From Janthinobacterium sp. BJB426 (GTDB taxonomy: Bacteria > Pseudomonadota > Gammaproteobacteria > Burkholderiales > Burkholderiaceae_D): a stretch of DNA of 64,000 nt. The first letter of the stretch is position 1. Each line of letters opens with the position of its first letter. Shown here in pieces: positions 1-9,569 of this stretch. A program made the position numbers and the translations under genes. The DNA lies in assembly GCF_002735705.1 (NCBI RefSeq), contig NZ_PDZL01000005.1, positions 124,001 to 188,000 of the forward strand, in the 5' to 3' direction. Under the pieces are notes generated by a model. The model saw only the letters and a list, made by a program, of their open reading frames with translations, was not told where the DNA came from and searched no databases.

Positions 1-73
1 GCGCGAACGCGCCAATGGCGATCAGGTAGACGGTGGCGGGAAGAGCGGTACGGGAGAAAGAATAGTCAGACAT
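1..73 (-). CDS. MFS transporter, N-terminal fragment (cut by window start)
   Basis: Only the first 24 codons lie inside the window, reading leftwards from an ATG at 71-73. They encode a short polar start followed by the beginning of a first membrane helix (ALPATVYLIAIGAFA), which is the usual opening of a drug/sugar-type major facilitator transporter. The gene is divergent from the XRE regulator at 184, and a 27-bp inverted repeat lies between them, so the regulator probably controls this transporter. The family assignment rests on very little sequence and on context; other inner-membrane transporters are possible. Confidence 0.5.
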   Translation of the reverse strand, partial: MSDYSFSRTALPATVYLIAIGAFA

Positions 74-115
74 GGGCCAGCTTTCAGAAAGAAAGCAGGC
101 ATTCTGGAATACAAT

Positions 116-142
116 ATAAACAATTACAATTTAACTGTTTAT
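116..142. promoter_or_regulatory. Inverted repeat, candidate operator of the XRE regulator
   Basis: Perfect 7-bp arms ATAAACA (116-122) and TGTTTAT (136-142) are separated by 13 AT-rich bases, part of which also pair (TTA/TAA). It lies between the divergent MFS transporter and the XRE regulator, 42 bases before the regulator's start codon. A shared, autoregulated operator is inferred from position and symmetry. Confidence 0.45.
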
Positions 143-183
143 GCTATTACTGATAGCAACAGACTCACCGGAAAGACAGCACC

Positions 184-969
184 ATGCGCACTTTGGCCCG
201 CACCCGCCACGAACTGGCCGCCTACCTGCAGGCGCGCCGCGCACGCCTGTCGCCCGAGGAGGTGGGCTTGCCCGGCGGCGGGCGACGCAGGACGCCCGGC
301 TTGCGCCGCGAAGAAGTGGCGGCGCTGGCTGGCGTGGGGCTGACCTGGTACACCTGGCTGGAGCAGGGGCGCGACATCGGCGTCTCGAGCGCCTTTCTCG
401 ACAAGCTGGCCGAAGTGCTGAAACTGGACGGGGGCGAACGCCGCCACCTGTTCCTGCTCGCACATGCGCGTCCGCCAGCCGAAGAAGGCAAGACGTTTTG
501 CGTGGTGCCCCCGCCGGTGCGTCGCCTGATGCACGAGCTGGCGCATCCGGCCTATGTGCTCAATCTGCGCTGGGACGTGCTGGCTTTCAATGCGGGCGCG
601 GACACCCTGTTTGGCTTCGGCGCGCATGTGCCATCGCGGCGCAATCTGCTGTGGCTCTTGTTTACCGACCCGCTGCTGCGATCACGCTTCACGGCCTGGG
701 AAGAGCAGGCGCCGCTGATGCTGTCGAGCTTTCGCCGCGACTACGCGCGCGCCACGCAGGAAGCGGACATCCACGCGCTGGTGCAGGAACTGGAAAAAGT
801 CTCGCCCGAATTCAAGCTGTGGTGGCGCCGCCACGACGTGCATGCGCCATGCGCCGGCGTGCGCCGCCTGAGCATCGACGGCGAGCAAGTCGCGTACGAG
901 CACACCTCGCTGACCATCGATGCGGACCGCCATTTGCGGCTGGTCGTGTATGCGCGCCAGATGGAATAG
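184..969 (+). CDS. XRE-family regulator with MmyB-like ligand-binding domain
   Basis: The 261-residue protein has an N-terminal helix-turn-helix of the Cro/CI type (about residues 8-75; motif TPGLRREEVAALAGVG, then LTWYTWLEQGRDI), followed by a C-terminal MmyB-like domain (about 105-255; NLRWDVLAFNAGADTLFG and similar). This two-domain layout is typical of actinobacterial and proteobacterial regulators that bind a small lipophilic ligand and control a divergent transporter or oxidoreductase. The divergent neighbour here is a probable MFS transporter, with an inverted repeat at 116-142. The effector is unknown. The start at 184 fits the domain boundary; no strong ribosome-binding site is visible. 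Confidence 0.85.
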   Translation: MRTLARTRHELAAYLQARRARLSPEEVGLPGGGRRRTPGLRREEVAALAGVGLTWYTWLEQGRDIGVSSAFLDKLAEVLKLDGGERRHLFLLAHARPPAEEGKTFCVVPPPVRRLMHELAHPAYVLNLRWDVLAFNAGADTLFGFGAHVPSRRNLLWLLFTDPLLRSRFTAWEEQAPLMLSSFRRDYARATQEADIHALVQELEKVSPEFKLWWRRHDVHAPCAGVRRLSIDGEQVAYEHTSLTIDADRHLRLVVYARQME

Positions 970-988
970 GAAATCTCCCCGCACAACG

Positions 989-1024
989 AAAAAACCGCTG
1001 GCCCTCTTGCGAGGAACCAGCGGC
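989..1024 (-). terminator. Rho-independent terminator of initiator tRNA copy 2
   Basis: On the minus strand a GC-rich stem (CCGCTGG paired with CCAGCGG) is followed by a run of six T (plus-strand A at 989-994). It lies 8 bases beyond the tRNA 3' end. Confidence 0.8.
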
Positions 1025-1031
1025 TTCGAAT

Positions 1032-1108
1032 TGGTTGCGGGGACAGGATTTGAACCTGTGACCTTCGGGTTATGAGCCCGACGAGCTGCCAGACTGCTCC
1101 ACCCCGCA
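1032..1108 (-). tRNA. tRNA-fMet (CAT), initiator, copy 2
   Basis: The 77-base cloverleaf includes an encoded CCA (plus-strand TGG at 1032-1034). The anticodon loop is CTCATAA on a stem with three consecutive G-C pairs (GGG/CCC), the hallmark of initiator tRNA, and the D-loop insert matches the bacterial initiator pattern. Position 1 is U rather than the usual C, so it can pair with A72. A TATAAT box on the minus strand (plus 1114-1119) lies just upstream, so this copy may have its own promoter. Confidence 0.95.
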
Positions 1109-1206
1109 CTCGAATTATATACCAGATTGTTGCGCGGCGTAAAGGGCATGATTTGACAATTGCACGTGTGCCCCGTCTGCCGGAGTTTTCCGCTGGCCAG
1201 CAATGG

Positions 1207-1242
1207 AAAAAACCGCTGATCTTTTGCAAGAATCAGCGGCTT
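1207..1242 (-). terminator. Rho-independent terminator of initiator tRNA copy 1
   Basis: On the minus strand the stem CCGCTGATTCTTG...CAAAAGATCAGCGG is followed by six T (plus-strand A at 1207-1212). It lies 8 bases past the tRNA end, in the same place as the terminator of the other copy. Confidence 0.8.
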
Positions 1243-1250
1243 TCCGGTAT

Positions 1251-1327
1251 TGGTTGCGGGGACAGGATTTGAACCTGTGACCTTCGGGTTATGAGCCCGA
1301 CGAGCTGCCAGACTGCTCCACCCCGCA
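1251..1327 (-). tRNA. tRNA-fMet (CAT), initiator, copy 1
   Basis: This gene is identical to the copy at 1032-1108 over all 77 bases, including the encoded CCA, the three G-C pairs of the anticodon stem and U at position 1. It lies immediately downstream (minus strand) of a good promoter at 1333-1362 and is followed by its own terminator. Confidence 0.95.
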
Positions 1328-1332
1328 CAAGA

Positions 1333-1362
1333 ATTATAAGGGCAAACGGGTGGCTTAGGCAA
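1333..1362 (-). promoter_or_regulatory. Sigma70-type promoter of tRNA-fMet copy 1
   Basis: Minus-strand -35 TTGCCT (plus 1357-1362), an 18-base spacer and a perfect -10 TATAAT (plus 1333-1338) end 6 bases before the first tRNA base. Confidence 0.65.
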
Positions 1363-1513
1363 TAGCTATCTCAAATTCAACCGTAATAGACCAATCTAAT
1401 GAATGCGCGGGCGAGAGGATCGCCGGCCCAGCGTGCCTGCGCAGCTCGCCACGGGGTGCGCAATCGGTGTACAGTAAGCGTTACACCAGACACCCATTTT
1501 CCGAAGCCTGCCC

Positions 1514-2104
1514 ATGAAATTCTGCTCCGAATGCGCCCATCCTGTCAGCCTGTCCATTCCGGAAGGCGACAACCGTCCGCGCTATGTCTGCGCCAACTGC
1601 GACGCCATCCATTACCAGAACCCGAAAATGGTGGTCGGCTCCATCCCCGTGTGGGAAGAAGATGGCCAGCTGCAGGTCTTGCTGTGCAAGCGCGCCATCG
1701 AGCCGCGCCTCGGTTACTGGACCCTGCCGGCCGGTTTCATGGAAAACGATGAAACGACGTCGGACGCGGCCGAGCGCGAAACGGTAGAGGAAGCGGGCGC
1801 GAATATCGAACTGGGACCCCTGTTTTCACTGCTCAACGTGCAGCGCGTGCACCAGGTGCACCTGTTCTACCTGGCGCGTTTGCGCGACCTCGATTTCGCG
1901 CCCGGCATCGAAAGCCTGGACGTGCAGCTGTTTACGGAAGCACAGATTCCCTGGGAGGACCTGGCCTTCCCCACCATCCGCGCCACCCTGGAACTGTTCT
2001 TTGCCGACCGCGTGAAAATCCGCGAAGGCGGCAGCTACGGCGTGCATACGGGCGACATCACGCGTCCGATGGCGCGCACGGATGCCGAGCAAGCCCCCGA
2101 ATAA
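1514..2104 (+). CDS. Nudix hydrolase with N-terminal zinc ribbon
   Basis: The 196-residue protein starts with two CxxC pairs (C4/C7 and C26/C29) that form a zinc ribbon, followed by a Nudix domain. The Nudix box is complete: G74, E80, R88-E89 and E92-E93-x-G95. This layout matches the NUDIX/zinc-ribbon family often annotated as ADP-ribose or NAD pyrophosphatase-like; the substrate cannot be read from sequence. It removes nucleoside diphosphate linked to another moiety, presumably as housecleaning in the cytoplasm. It reads into aat 29 bases downstream, so it may head an operon with aat and bpt. Confidence 0.88.
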   Translation: MKFCSECAHPVSLSIPEGDNRPRYVCANCDAIHYQNPKMVVGSIPVWEEDGQLQVLLCKRAIEPRLGYWTLPAGFMENDETTSDAAERETVEEAGANIELGPLFSLLNVQRVHQVHLFYLARLRDLDFAPGIESLDVQLFTEAQIPWEDLAFPTIRATLELFFADRVKIREGGSYGVHTGDITRPMARTDAEQAPE

Positions 2105-2133
2105 GTCCCCTCACCTGCCACCTTTGACGCCGC

Positions 2134-2850
2134 ATGATTCCCTGGCTCGACACCCATACCCCGTTCCCCGACGTCTCGCGCGCCCTGACCGACGAGGCGC
2201 CCGGCCTGCTGGCGGCCGGCGCCGACCTGTCGCCCGCGCGCCTGCTTGACGCCTACCGGCGCGGCATCTTCCCCTGGTTTTCCGAAGGCCAGCCTATTTT
2301 GTGGTGGAGCACCGACCCGCGCATGGTGCTGATGACGGAGCATTTCAAAGTGTCCGACAGCTTGGCCAAGGCGATCCGCAAGGTCGAGCGCAGCGCCGCC
2401 ACGGACGGACGCTGGCAGCTGCGCTTCGACGGCGATTTCGACGCCGTCATGCGCGCCTGCGCAGCGCCGCGCAAGGATGGCCCGGGCACCTGGATTTCCG
2501 ACGAAATCATCGCCGGCTACACGGGCTTGCACAAGCTGGGCTATGCACACTCGTCGGAACTGTGGCTCGATGGAGAACTGGTCGGCGGCGCGTATGGCGT
2601 GTCGATCGGGCGCATGTTCTATGGCGAATCGATGTTCGCGCGCGTGACGGATGGCTCGAAGATCGCGCTGGCGCAGCTGGTGCGCTTTTTGAAGGCGCGC
2701 GGCGTGACCATGATTGACTGTCAGCAAGAAACAAGGCACCTGGCCTCGCTGGGCGCAGCGCCCATTTCGCGCGCGCGCTTCCTCGCCCATGTGAGGATCG
2801 CCATTGAAGCAGCGCAAATCACGGATTGGCAGGCTGCGCCACCGGCATAA
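2134..2850 (+). CDS. aat: Leucyl/phenylalanyl-tRNA--protein transferase
   Basis: The 238-residue protein carries the family signatures [19 protein letters not shown] near residue 45 and FYGESMFAR near 165, and the length is normal for Aat. It transfers Leu or Phe from aminoacyl-tRNA to proteins with N-terminal Arg or Lys, marking them for ClpS/ClpAP. The gene starts 29 bases after the Nudix gene and is followed 60 bases later by bpt, so both leucyl-type branches of the bacterial N-degron pathway are encoded together. ClpS and ClpA are not in this window. Confidence 0.96.
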   Translation: MIPWLDTHTPFPDVSRALTDEAPGLLAAGADLSPARLLDAYRRGIFPWFSEGQPILWWSTDPRMVLMTEHFKVSDSLAKAIRKVERSAATDGRWQLRFDGDFDAVMRACAAPRKDGPGTWISDEIIAGYTGLHKLGYAHSSELWLDGELVGGAYGVSIGRMFYGESMFARVTDGSKIALAQLVRFLKARGVTMIDCQQETRHLASLGAAPISRARFLAHVRIAIEAAQITDWQAAPPA

Positions 2851-2910
2851 AAAAGCTATGATATCTCTACGCAGACTTCCATTGCCGCGGACAGACCAGA
2901 CAGGATCAGC

Positions 2911-3633
2911 ATGACGCACCTGAACGAACTACCGTTTGCCACCCTGCAGTTCTACACGACGGCGCCCTACCCGTGCAGCTACCTGGACGACCGCCAGGCC
3001 CGCTCGCAGGTGGCCACGCCTTCGCACCTGATCAACAGCGACGTGTATTCGGAACTGGTGCGCAACGGCTTTCGCCGCAGCGGCATTTTTACCTACCGCC
3101 CGTATTGCGACGGCTGCCAGGCCTGCATTCCCGTGCGCGTCGTGACGGGCGAGTTCACGCCCAACCGCAACCAGCGCCGCGCCTGGAGCCGGCATGCCGA
3201 CCTGCAGGCGGGCGTGGCCACCCTGTCCTTCCTCGACGAGCACTACGAACTGTACCTGCGCTACCAGAGCACGCGCCATGCGGGCGGCGGCATGGACCAG
3301 GACAGCCGCGACCAGTATGCGCAATTCCTGCTGCAAAGCCGGGTCAACACGCGCCTGGTGGAGTTCCGCGATGCCGAAGGCATCCTGCGCATGGTCAGCA
3401 TCATCGACGTGCTGGCCGATGGCCTGTCATCCGTCTACACTTTTTTTGACCCCGACGTGCCGGGCGCCTCGTACGGCACCTACAACGTGCTGTGGCAAAT
3501 CGCCCAGGCGCGCGAACTGGGCCTGCCCTACATCTACCTCGGTTACTGGATCGAGCAAAGCCCGAAGATGGCGTATAAAATCAACTTCAAGCCGCTGGAA
3601 GCGCGCATCAAGGGGCAGTGGGTCGTGATGTAA
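2911..3633 (+). CDS. bpt: Aspartate/glutamate leucyltransferase
   Basis: The 240-residue protein has the ATE-like fold signatures: [14 protein letters not shown] near residue 21, the cysteine motif [15 protein letters not shown] near 63-77, and [14 protein letters not shown] near 209. Bpt transfers leucine to proteins with N-terminal Asp or Glu and so feeds them to the Leu/N-degron route. It differs from eukaryotic arginyltransferase in the amino acid used. It follows aat in the same direction and ends at a strong terminator shared with the convergent tricorn-like gene. It was formerly annotated as arginyl-tRNA-protein transferase (ate). Confidence 0.94.
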   Translation: MTHLNELPFATLQFYTTAPYPCSYLDDRQARSQVATPSHLINSDVYSELVRNGFRRSGIFTYRPYCDGCQACIPVRVVTGEFTPNRNQRRAWSRHADLQAGVATLSFLDEHYELYLRYQSTRHAGGGMDQDSRDQYAQFLLQSRVNTRLVEFRDAEGILRMVSIIDVLADGLSSVYTFFDPDVPGASYGTYNVLWQIAQARELGLPYIYLGYWIEQSPKMAYKINFKPLEARIKGQWVVM

Positions 3634-3656
3634 AAAAAGGGGCTTGCGCCCCTTTT
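3633..3656. terminator. Bidirectional terminator between bpt and the tricorn-like gene
   Basis: A 5-bp-plus GC stem (GGGGC/GCCCC) with loop TTGC is flanked by A and T runs on both sides, so it can end transcription from bpt and from the convergent protease gene, whose stop codon is 8 bases away. Confidence 0.85.
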
Positions 3657-3663
3657 TCATTGC

Positions 3664-6600
3664 CTACTTGCTCTTGTCCGGAAACGCCGGACGCTTGGGT
3701 CGCGCGGGAGCGTTCTTCGCCAGTTCGGCCTGGATCACCTCGATCGCCTTTTCCAGCTGCGGATCGCGGCCGGCGATGACGTCGGCCGGCGTTTGCTCGA
3801 CTTCGATATCGGGCGGCACGCCTTCGTTTTCCACGCCCCAGCCGTTTTCGCGCGTCCAGAACGCCAGGTTGGGCGCCGTGATGAAGCCGCCATCCATCAG
3901 CACGGGGAAACCGAGGACGCCCACCAGGCCGCCCCAGGTGGCCTTGCCGATCAGCGGGCCCATGTTATTTTTGCGGAACATCCACGGCAGCAGGTCGCCG
4001 CCCGAACCGGCCGTCTCGTCGATCAGCATGGCGCGCGGGCCCTGGATCGACGCGGACGGCGTCTTCATGTCAGCGCCATAGCGCATGGTCCACCAGGCGA
4101 TTTCCTTCTTCTGCAGGATCTCGATGTAGTAATCGGCCACGCTGCCGCCGCCATTGAAACGCTCGTCGACGATGATGGCCTGCTTGTCCGCCTGCGGGAA
4201 GAAGTAGCGCTTGAAGTAAGTGTGGCCCAGGCCCGCCGTATTCGGCACGTACACGTACGCCACCTTGCCGCCGGTCGCCGCGTTGACCTTGCGCATATTG
4301 CCTTCGATCCAGTCGCGGTTGCGCAAGGCATCCTCGGTCGGGACGGGCACGACGGTGATCGTGCGCGCGCCCTTGCCGTCGGCCGAGGGACCGACTGTCA
4401 GATCGATGGCCTTGCCCGCCGTGTTTTCAAAGGCGCTGTACAAGTTGGTGGGTGGCGCCACCGGGCGGCTGTCGACGGCCAGCAGGTATTCGCCCGCCTT
4501 GACGTTCAGGCCAGGCTCCGTCAGCGGCGCGCGCAGGGCCGGATTCCAGTTCAAGCCGCCATACACTTTCTTGAAGCGATAATGACCGTCGCTCACGTCA
4601 TAGTCGGCGCCCAAGAGTCCACCCGGCACTTTCTTCGCCTCGATAAAATCGTCGCCGCCGCCGCCGCGATGGTGGCCCACGGCCAGTTCGCTGCACATCC
4701 ACTGGATCAGGCGATTCAGGTCCGCGCGGCTCGACAGCTCGGGCAGGAACACGGCGTACTTGTCGCGCATGGCCTTCCAGTCCACGCCATGCATGCCCGG
4801 ATCATAGAAGTAATCGCGGTTGATGCGCCACACCTCGTTGAAAATCTGCGTCCACTCGGCGCGCGGATCGGCTTTTACTTCAATGGCGTCGACCTTGATC
4901 TTGCCTTCGCCCGGCGCCAGCAGCTTGCCCGTGGCAGAGCCCATGGCCCAGTTATCCTTCTGGCGGTACAGCAGCTTCTTGCCATCGGCCGACACTTCGA
5001 AGTCGTCCGCTTCGGCCACCACGGTTTCCGCCTTGCGCTCCTTCAGATCGAAGCGCTGCACGGCCTTCTTGCCATCGCTTTCGCGCAGCAAAAAGATCTG
5101 CCCCGCAGCGCCAGCAGTCAGATTGGAGAACTGCGCGGCCGGCAGCGGCAGGTCGACGATGCGCGTGGCGATGCCATCGAAATCGATGTGGATCGGCGCC
5201 ACGGGCGCCACGACTACTTTCGGGTCGTCGCGGCCCGTCTTCGGATCGATCTTCGCTTCGCTCTTCGGCTCCGCCTCCGCCTTCGCCGTGTCCTTCTTGC
5301 TCTCCGCGCTGGCGGCCTTTTCCTCGTCGCTTTCCTTGATCAGCGGCGACGGCAGGTCGCGCCGCAGCACGGCCATCCACACGGTGCGCGTCACCAGGTT
5401 GTCTTCATTCTGCTGCGAGAACCAGTTGTTGCTGGGGCCAGCATTGGTGGACGCAAAGAAGTACAGGTATTTGCCGCTCTTGTCGAACACGGGCTGGGCC
5501 ACGTCGGACAGACCATCGGTCACGGGCATCGACTTGTTCTGCTCGACGGAATAGATATAGGCGCTGCGCGTGTAGGTGGGCGAATTGAGCGTGTAGGCCA
5601 GCCAGCGCGAATCGGGCGCCCACGAGGCGCGCATGCTCTTGTCGACGCCATACATCGGCTCCGTGGCCACTTTCTGCACCTTGCCCGTGCCGACGTCGAT
5701 CACGTACATGCTCCAGCCATTGTCGGCAAACGCGATCTTCCTGCTGTCGGGCGACCAGACGGCGTTGTCATAGAAGCCACTGCCATTCAGCTTGAACTTT
5801 TTCACGGCACCCTTGCCATCCTGCGCCCGCACATGCAGTTCATATTCTCCCGACTCGTCCGAGAAATACGCGACCGAGCGGCCATCTGGCGACCAGATGG
5901 GCGTGCGCTCGTGGGCGCCGGCCGTCTGCGTCAGGTTGCGCACGTCGCCCTTGTCGGCGGGGATGGTGACGATCTCGCCCCGGTACTCGAAGGCGATGCG
6001 CGCGCCCGAGGGCGAAATCGAGGCGTCGCGGATGTATTTCGCGTTCTTGACCCAGCGGGGCCGCGTTTGCCCCAGGTCGCTGGCCACGCCGATGGCCAGC
6101 TTGTGCGCCTGGCCGCTGGCGATGTCAAACGCGTGCAGGTAGCCCGCCTGCTCGTAGACGATGGTGCCGTTCGCGGCCGACGCGTTCAGCACGGGGAAAT
6201 CCGCATGCTGCGTCAGCTGGCGCACGGCTTTCGTCTTCACGTCATACGCAAACAGGTTGAATTCGCCATTGCGGTCGGAGCGGAAGTAGACGGTGTCGCC
6301 CAGCCACATCGGATCGACGTCGTTCGAGCGCGTCGTCGGCTGGGGGATTTTTTCAATCGACTTGTCGCTGGACGAAAACAGCCACAGCCAGGAATTGGTG
6401 CCGCCACGGTAGCGCTTCCACTGCTTGAAGGCAGGCGCCAGCGGGTTGTACGCAATGTGCTTGCCATCGGGCGAATACGTGGCGCGCGAGGCGTTCGGGA
6501 TTTCCAGCTGCGTTTCCACGCCGCCCGCCACCGGCACCGTAAACAGCTTCTGGAAGCGGTTGTTGAAAGCGGCACGCGGTGAGGTGAACATCACGGCCTG

Positions 6601-6975
6601 GCCATCGGGCGTGAACGATTGCGCCAGATCAACACCTGGGTGGAAAGTCAGGCGACGCGGCACGCCGCCGGCGGCCGCGATCACATACACGTCGACATTG
6701 CCGTCGATGTTGGCGCTATACGCGATCTGGCTGCCGTCGGGCGAGAACACCGGGTTGGACTTGTCGCCCAGGTCGGACGTCAGGCGCCGCGCGCCGCCGC
6801 CATCGAGGTTGGACAGCCACAAATCGCCCGCATAGATGAAGGCGATGTGACGGCTGGAGACGGCCGGTTCGCTCAGCATGCGGGTATCTTGCGTATTCGG
6901 CAGTGCCAGGGCCGGGTGGCTCAGCAACAGTGCGCTGGCGGCCGCGATGGCGGTCAGGATGCGTGTCTTTTTCAA
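3664..6975 (-). CDS. Tricorn-like S41 protease, secreted
   Basis: The 1103-residue protein begins with a signal peptide (about 24 residues, ending PALA). The first 580 residues contain repeated PD40/WD40-like strands (for example [49 protein letters not shown]) that build beta propellers. A Lys/Glu/Ala-rich linker (about 545-580) leads into a second part with a PDZ-like segment and a C-terminal S41 peptidase core. The catalytic serine is probably S991 in DETAGSGGD, with the histidine region at [11 protein letters not shown]. It resembles tricorn core protease but is periplasmic and probably degrades peptides. It is convergent with bpt and divergent from pyrD. Confidence 0.88.
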   Translation of the reverse strand: MKKTRILTAIAAASALLLSHPALALPNTQDTRMLSEPAVSSRHIAFIYAGDLWLSNLDGGGARRLTSDLGDKSNPVFSPDGSQIAYSANIDGNVDVYVIAAAGGVPRRLTFHPGVDLAQSFTPDGQAVMFTSPRAAFNNRFQKLFTVPVAGGVETQLEIPNASRATYSPDGKHIAYNPLAPAFKQWKRYRGGTNSWLWLFSSSDKSIEKIPQPTTRSNDVDPMWLGDTVYFRSDRNGEFNLFAYDVKTKAVRQLTQHADFPVLNASAANGTIVYEQAGYLHAFDIASGQAHKLAIGVASDLGQTRPRWVKNAKYIRDASISPSGARIAFEYRGEIVTIPADKGDVRNLTQTAGAHERTPIWSPDGRSVAYFSDESGEYELHVRAQDGKGAVKKFKLNGSGFYDNAVWSPDSRKIAFADNGWSMYVIDVGTGKVQKVATEPMYGVDKSMRASWAPDSRWLAYTLNSPTYTRSAYIYSVEQNKSMPVTDGLSDVAQPVFDKSGKYLYFFASTNAGPSNNWFSQQNEDNLVTRTVWMAVLRRDLPSPLIKESDEEKAASAESKKDTAKAEAEPKSEAKIDPKTGRDDPKVVVAPVAPIHIDFDGIATRIVDLPLPAAQFSNLTAGAAGQIFLLRESDGKKAVQRFDLKERKAETVVAEADDFEVSADGKKLLYRQKDNWAMGSATGKLLAPGEGKIKVDAIEVKADPRAEWTQIFNEVWRINRDYFYDPGMHGVDWKAMRDKYAVFLPELSSRADLNRLIQWMCSELAVGHHRGGGGDDFIEAKKVPGGLLGADYDVSDGHYRFKKVYGGLNWNPALRAPLTEPGLNVKAGEYLLAVDSRPVAPPTNLYSAFENTAGKAIDLTVGPSADGKGARTITVVPVPTEDALRNRDWIEGNMRKVNAATGGKVAYVYVPNTAGLGHTYFKRYFFPQADKQAIIVDERFNGGGSVADYYIEILQKKEIAWWTMRYGADMKTPSASIQGPRAMLIDETAGSGGDLLPWMFRKNNMGPLIGKATWGGLVGVLGFPVLMDGGFITAPNLAFWTRENGWGVENEGVPPDIEVEQTPADVIAGRDPQLEKAIEVIQAELAKNAPARPKRPAFPDKSK

Positions 6976-7178
6976 TCGATGTCTCGCTTATGAAGTCAAC
7001 AGAACAGAGAAGAAACAGGAAAGTCCAAGGCCGGATGCGGATTATCAATGGATCAATATTGCATTTGGCCAACAAGAACTATACACCCGGCAGCCGCGTG
7101 GAACACGGTAAAATACGGCACTTATTTCGCGCGCCGCCAGCCCTTCCCGGCGGCCCGCACACCTACTCAAAGCGCCCC

Positions 7179-8228
7179 ATGTCTGAAAAATTCCTGTACT
7201 CCCTCGCCCGCCCCTTGCTGTTTTCGATGGATGCCGAAGCGGCCCACCATCTCACCCTGCCCGCCCTGAAACGCGCCAGCGCGCTGGGCCTGACGAAGCT
7301 GGCCGGCAAACCGGCGGCGGACCCACGCACGGTGATGGGCATCACCTTCCCGAACCCTGTCGGCCTGGCCGCCGGCCTGGACAAGGATGGCGCCTACATC
7401 GACGCGCTGGCCGACCTGGGCTTTGGTTCCATCGAAGTGGGTACCGTCACGCCGCGCGCGCAGGCGGGCAATCCGAAACCGCGCATGTTCCGCCTGCCGC
7501 AAGCGCAGGGCATCATCAACCGAATGGGTTTCAATAATGGCGGCGTCGACGCCTTTGTCGCCAATGTGCAGGCATCGAAGTTTTACCAGAACCGCGCCGG
7601 CGTGCTGGGCCTGAACATCGGCAAGAACGCCGACACGCCGATCGAACGGGCGGCCGACGACTACCTGCTGTGCCTGGAGAAAGTCTACCCCTACGCCAGC
7701 TATGTGACGGTGAACATCTCGTCGCCGAACACCAAGAATCTGCGCCAGCTGCAGGGCGCGTCGGAACTCGACGCCCTGCTGTCGCAGCTCAAGGAAGCCC
7801 AGGCACGCCTGGCGGACAAGCACAAACGCTACGTGCCGCTGGCCCTGAAAATCGCGCCGGACATGGATGGCGAACAGGTAAAAAGCATCGCCGAGTCGCT
7901 CACGCGCCACAAGATTGACGGCGTCATCGCCACCAACACGACCCTGTCGCGCAGCGCCGTGGAAGGCATGCCGCACGGCGCGGAAGCGGGCGGCCTGTCG
8001 GGCGCGCCCGTGTTCGAACTGTCGAACAATGTCATCCGTCTGCTGAAGGCGGAACTGGGCGACGCACTGCCCATCATCGGCGTGGGCGGCATCATGCAGG
8101 GCAGCGATGCCGTGGCCAAGTTCGAGGCGGGCGCGCAGCTGGTGCAGTTGTACAGCGGCCTGATTTACGCCGGTCCCGCGCTGATCAAGGATTGCGCGCG
8201 CGCGCTGCGCGGCAAACAGGCGAAATGA
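7179..8228 (+). CDS. pyrD: Dihydroorotate dehydrogenase (quinone), class 2
   Basis: The 349-residue enzyme oxidises dihydroorotate to orotate in pyrimidine synthesis, passing electrons to quinone at the inner membrane. Seen: the N-terminal class 2 helix region, [13 protein letters not shown] (FMN binding, about residue 62), [12 protein letters not shown] (about 175), and [12 protein letters not shown] near 300. The ATG at 7179 gives the standard N-terminus ([15 protein letters not shown]); an upstream in-frame start would add 92 non-conserved residues. Its TGA overlaps the start of the next gene (ATGA), so the two are translationally coupled. Confidence 0.96.
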   Translation: MSEKFLYSLARPLLFSMDAEAAHHLTLPALKRASALGLTKLAGKPAADPRTVMGITFPNPVGLAAGLDKDGAYIDALADLGFGSIEVGTVTPRAQAGNPKPRMFRLPQAQGIINRMGFNNGGVDAFVANVQASKFYQNRAGVLGLNIGKNADTPIERAADDYLLCLEKVYPYASYVTVNISSPNTKNLRQLQGASELDALLSQLKEAQARLADKHKRYVPLALKIAPDMDGEQVKSIAESLTRHKIDGVIATNTTLSRSAVEGMPHGAEAGGLSGAPVFELSNNVIRLLKAELGDALPIIGVGGIMQGSDAVAKFEAGAQLVQLYSGLIYAGPALIKDCARALRGKQAK

Positions 8229-9274
8229 TAGCCAGGGTCAAGCTGGGTTCCAGCAATCTGGAAGTGAGCCGGATCTGCCTGGGCACGATGACCTTCGGCG
8301 AACAGAATAGCGAAGCCGAAGCGCACAGCCAGCTCGATTACGCGCTGGAGCGGGGCATCAACTTCATCGACACGGCCGAGATGTATCCGGTGATGGCCAG
8401 CGCGCAGACGCAGGGCAGCACGGAGCGCTACCTCGGCAGCTGGCTCAGGAAAAGCGGCAAGCGCAGCCAGATCGTGCTGGCCAGCAAGGTGGCGGGGCCG
8501 AATTCGCGCATGCACTGGATACGCAAGGGCAAGACGGATCACGACGCGGTCAACATCCGCGCCGCCGTCGAAGACAGTTTGCGCCGGCTGCAGACGGAGC
8601 ACATTGACCTGTATCAATTGCACTGGCCCAGCCGCAACCTGCCCATCTTCGGCGCCAGCGTGTACAACCCGCGCAAGGAGCACGCGTCGGTCGCCATCGA
8701 AGACACCTTGGCCGTGCTGGGCAAGCTGGTCGAGGAAGGCAAGATCGGCCACATCGGCGTGTCGAACGAATCGTCGTGGGGCGTATGCGAATACATCAAG
8801 CAGGCGCAGCTGAAAGGCTTGCCGCGCATCGTATCCATCCAGAACCTGTACAACCTGACGGCGCGCCATTTCGAGACGAGCCTGCTCGACGAAACCTGCC
8901 ACCGGGAAAATGTGGGCTTGCTCGCCTACAGCCCGCTGGCGTTCGGCCAGCTGACGGCGAAGTACCTCGACGATCCGCAGGCCAAGGGCCGCCTGACGCG
9001 CTTCCCGGCCGGCTGGAGTCCCCGCTACGTGCGCCCCGCTACCATCGCGGCCGCCGGCCAGTATGCGGCGCTGGCCCGCGCGCACGGCTTGACGCCGGCG
9101 CAACTGGCGCTGGCCTGGTGCTACTCGCGCTGGTTCGTGGCCTCGACCATCATCGGCGCCACCAGCGTGGCGCAGCTGCAGCAAAATATCGACGCGCATC
9201 AAGTCACGCTGTCGCCGGAACTGGTGGCGGCCGTCGACGCCATCCACGCCAGCGCTCCCAATCCGGGACAGTAA
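8225..9274 (+). CDS. tas: Aldo/keto reductase, Tas family
   Basis: The 349-residue protein is an NADP-dependent aldo/keto reductase. Near the N-terminus it has [17 protein letters not shown] and [12 protein letters not shown] (catalytic D and Y), and [10 protein letters not shown] contains the conserved histidine. These stretches are very close to E. coli Tas, which was found as a suppressor of tyrosine auxotrophy; the true substrate is not known. The start at 8225 overlaps the pyrD stop by 4 bases. An in-frame ATG at 8192 inside pyrD is less likely. A hairpin at 9284-9310 follows. Confidence 0.88.
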   Translation: MIARVKLGSSNLEVSRICLGTMTFGEQNSEAEAHSQLDYALERGINFIDTAEMYPVMASAQTQGSTERYLGSWLRKSGKRSQIVLASKVAGPNSRMHWIRKGKTDHDAVNIRAAVEDSLRRLQTEHIDLYQLHWPSRNLPIFGASVYNPRKEHASVAIEDTLAVLGKLVEEGKIGHIGVSNESSWGVCEYIKQAQLKGLPRIVSIQNLYNLTARHFETSLLDETCHRENVGLLAYSPLAFGQLTAKYLDDPQAKGRLTRFPAGWSPRYVRPATIAAAGQYAALARAHGLTPAQLALAWCYSRWFVASTIIGATSVAQLQQNIDAHQVTLSPELVAAVDAIHASAPNPGQ

Positions 9275-9283
9275 ACTCCCTCC

Positions 9284-9310
9284 GTCTGGCGGTGCATGTC
9301 GCCGCCAGAC
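9284..9310 (+). terminator. Hairpin after tas, possible terminator
   Basis: A perfect 9-bp inverted repeat (GTCTGGCGG at 9284-9292, CCGCCAGAC at 9302-9310) with a 9-base loop lies 10 bases after the tas stop codon. It has no T run, so intrinsic termination is uncertain; it may protect the mRNA 3' end. Confidence 0.4.
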
Positions 9311-9569
9311 TCCCCACTCTCATCCAGATAGTCGTATTTATGCAACAGCTGGCAATTTACTGCTGTGCAGCATTGCGGCCTTGCCATGCCCGGTCGTATG
9401 CTGGAAACGAGGCCATATGCGCTACCCGCGCCATTCGGACGCGTATCAGACATTTATTGCATATCGATAGACAGAACGATTCGTAAGCATGCCACAGGCC
9501 CACTGTTACTCTGATGTCATCACCGGACCGCCCTGGTTCGCGCATTCACTAACCGAAGAGATATTGTCG

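Larger units (their letters stand above)
989..1327 (-). repeat. Tandem duplication of the tRNA-fMet/terminator unit
   Basis: Two copies of tRNA plus downstream terminator occur with a 219-base offset (tRNAs at 1032-1108 and 1251-1327; terminators at 989-1024 and 1207-1242). The tRNA bodies are identical and the terminators share the outer stem CCGCTG/CAGCGG but differ in the loop. The 140 bases between the first terminator-side unit and the next differ, so the duplication is old or the spacers have drifted. Confidence 0.75.

Noticed and set aside
682..1362. 226-codon frame across both initiator tRNAs
   Set aside because: The repeated peptide segment comes from the duplicated tRNA sequence; it is not a protein.
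3793..6582. 929-codon open frame antisense to the tricorn-like gene
   Set aside because: High GC content opens long frames; the translated sequence is rich in Arg/His/Ala with no domain, and the opposite strand encodes a well-supported protease.
9275..9569. Possible cobalamin riboswitch before the TonB-dependent receptor
   Set aside because: I looked for the B12 box and the paired stems; only GCCAC-like fragments occur, without the conserved core.
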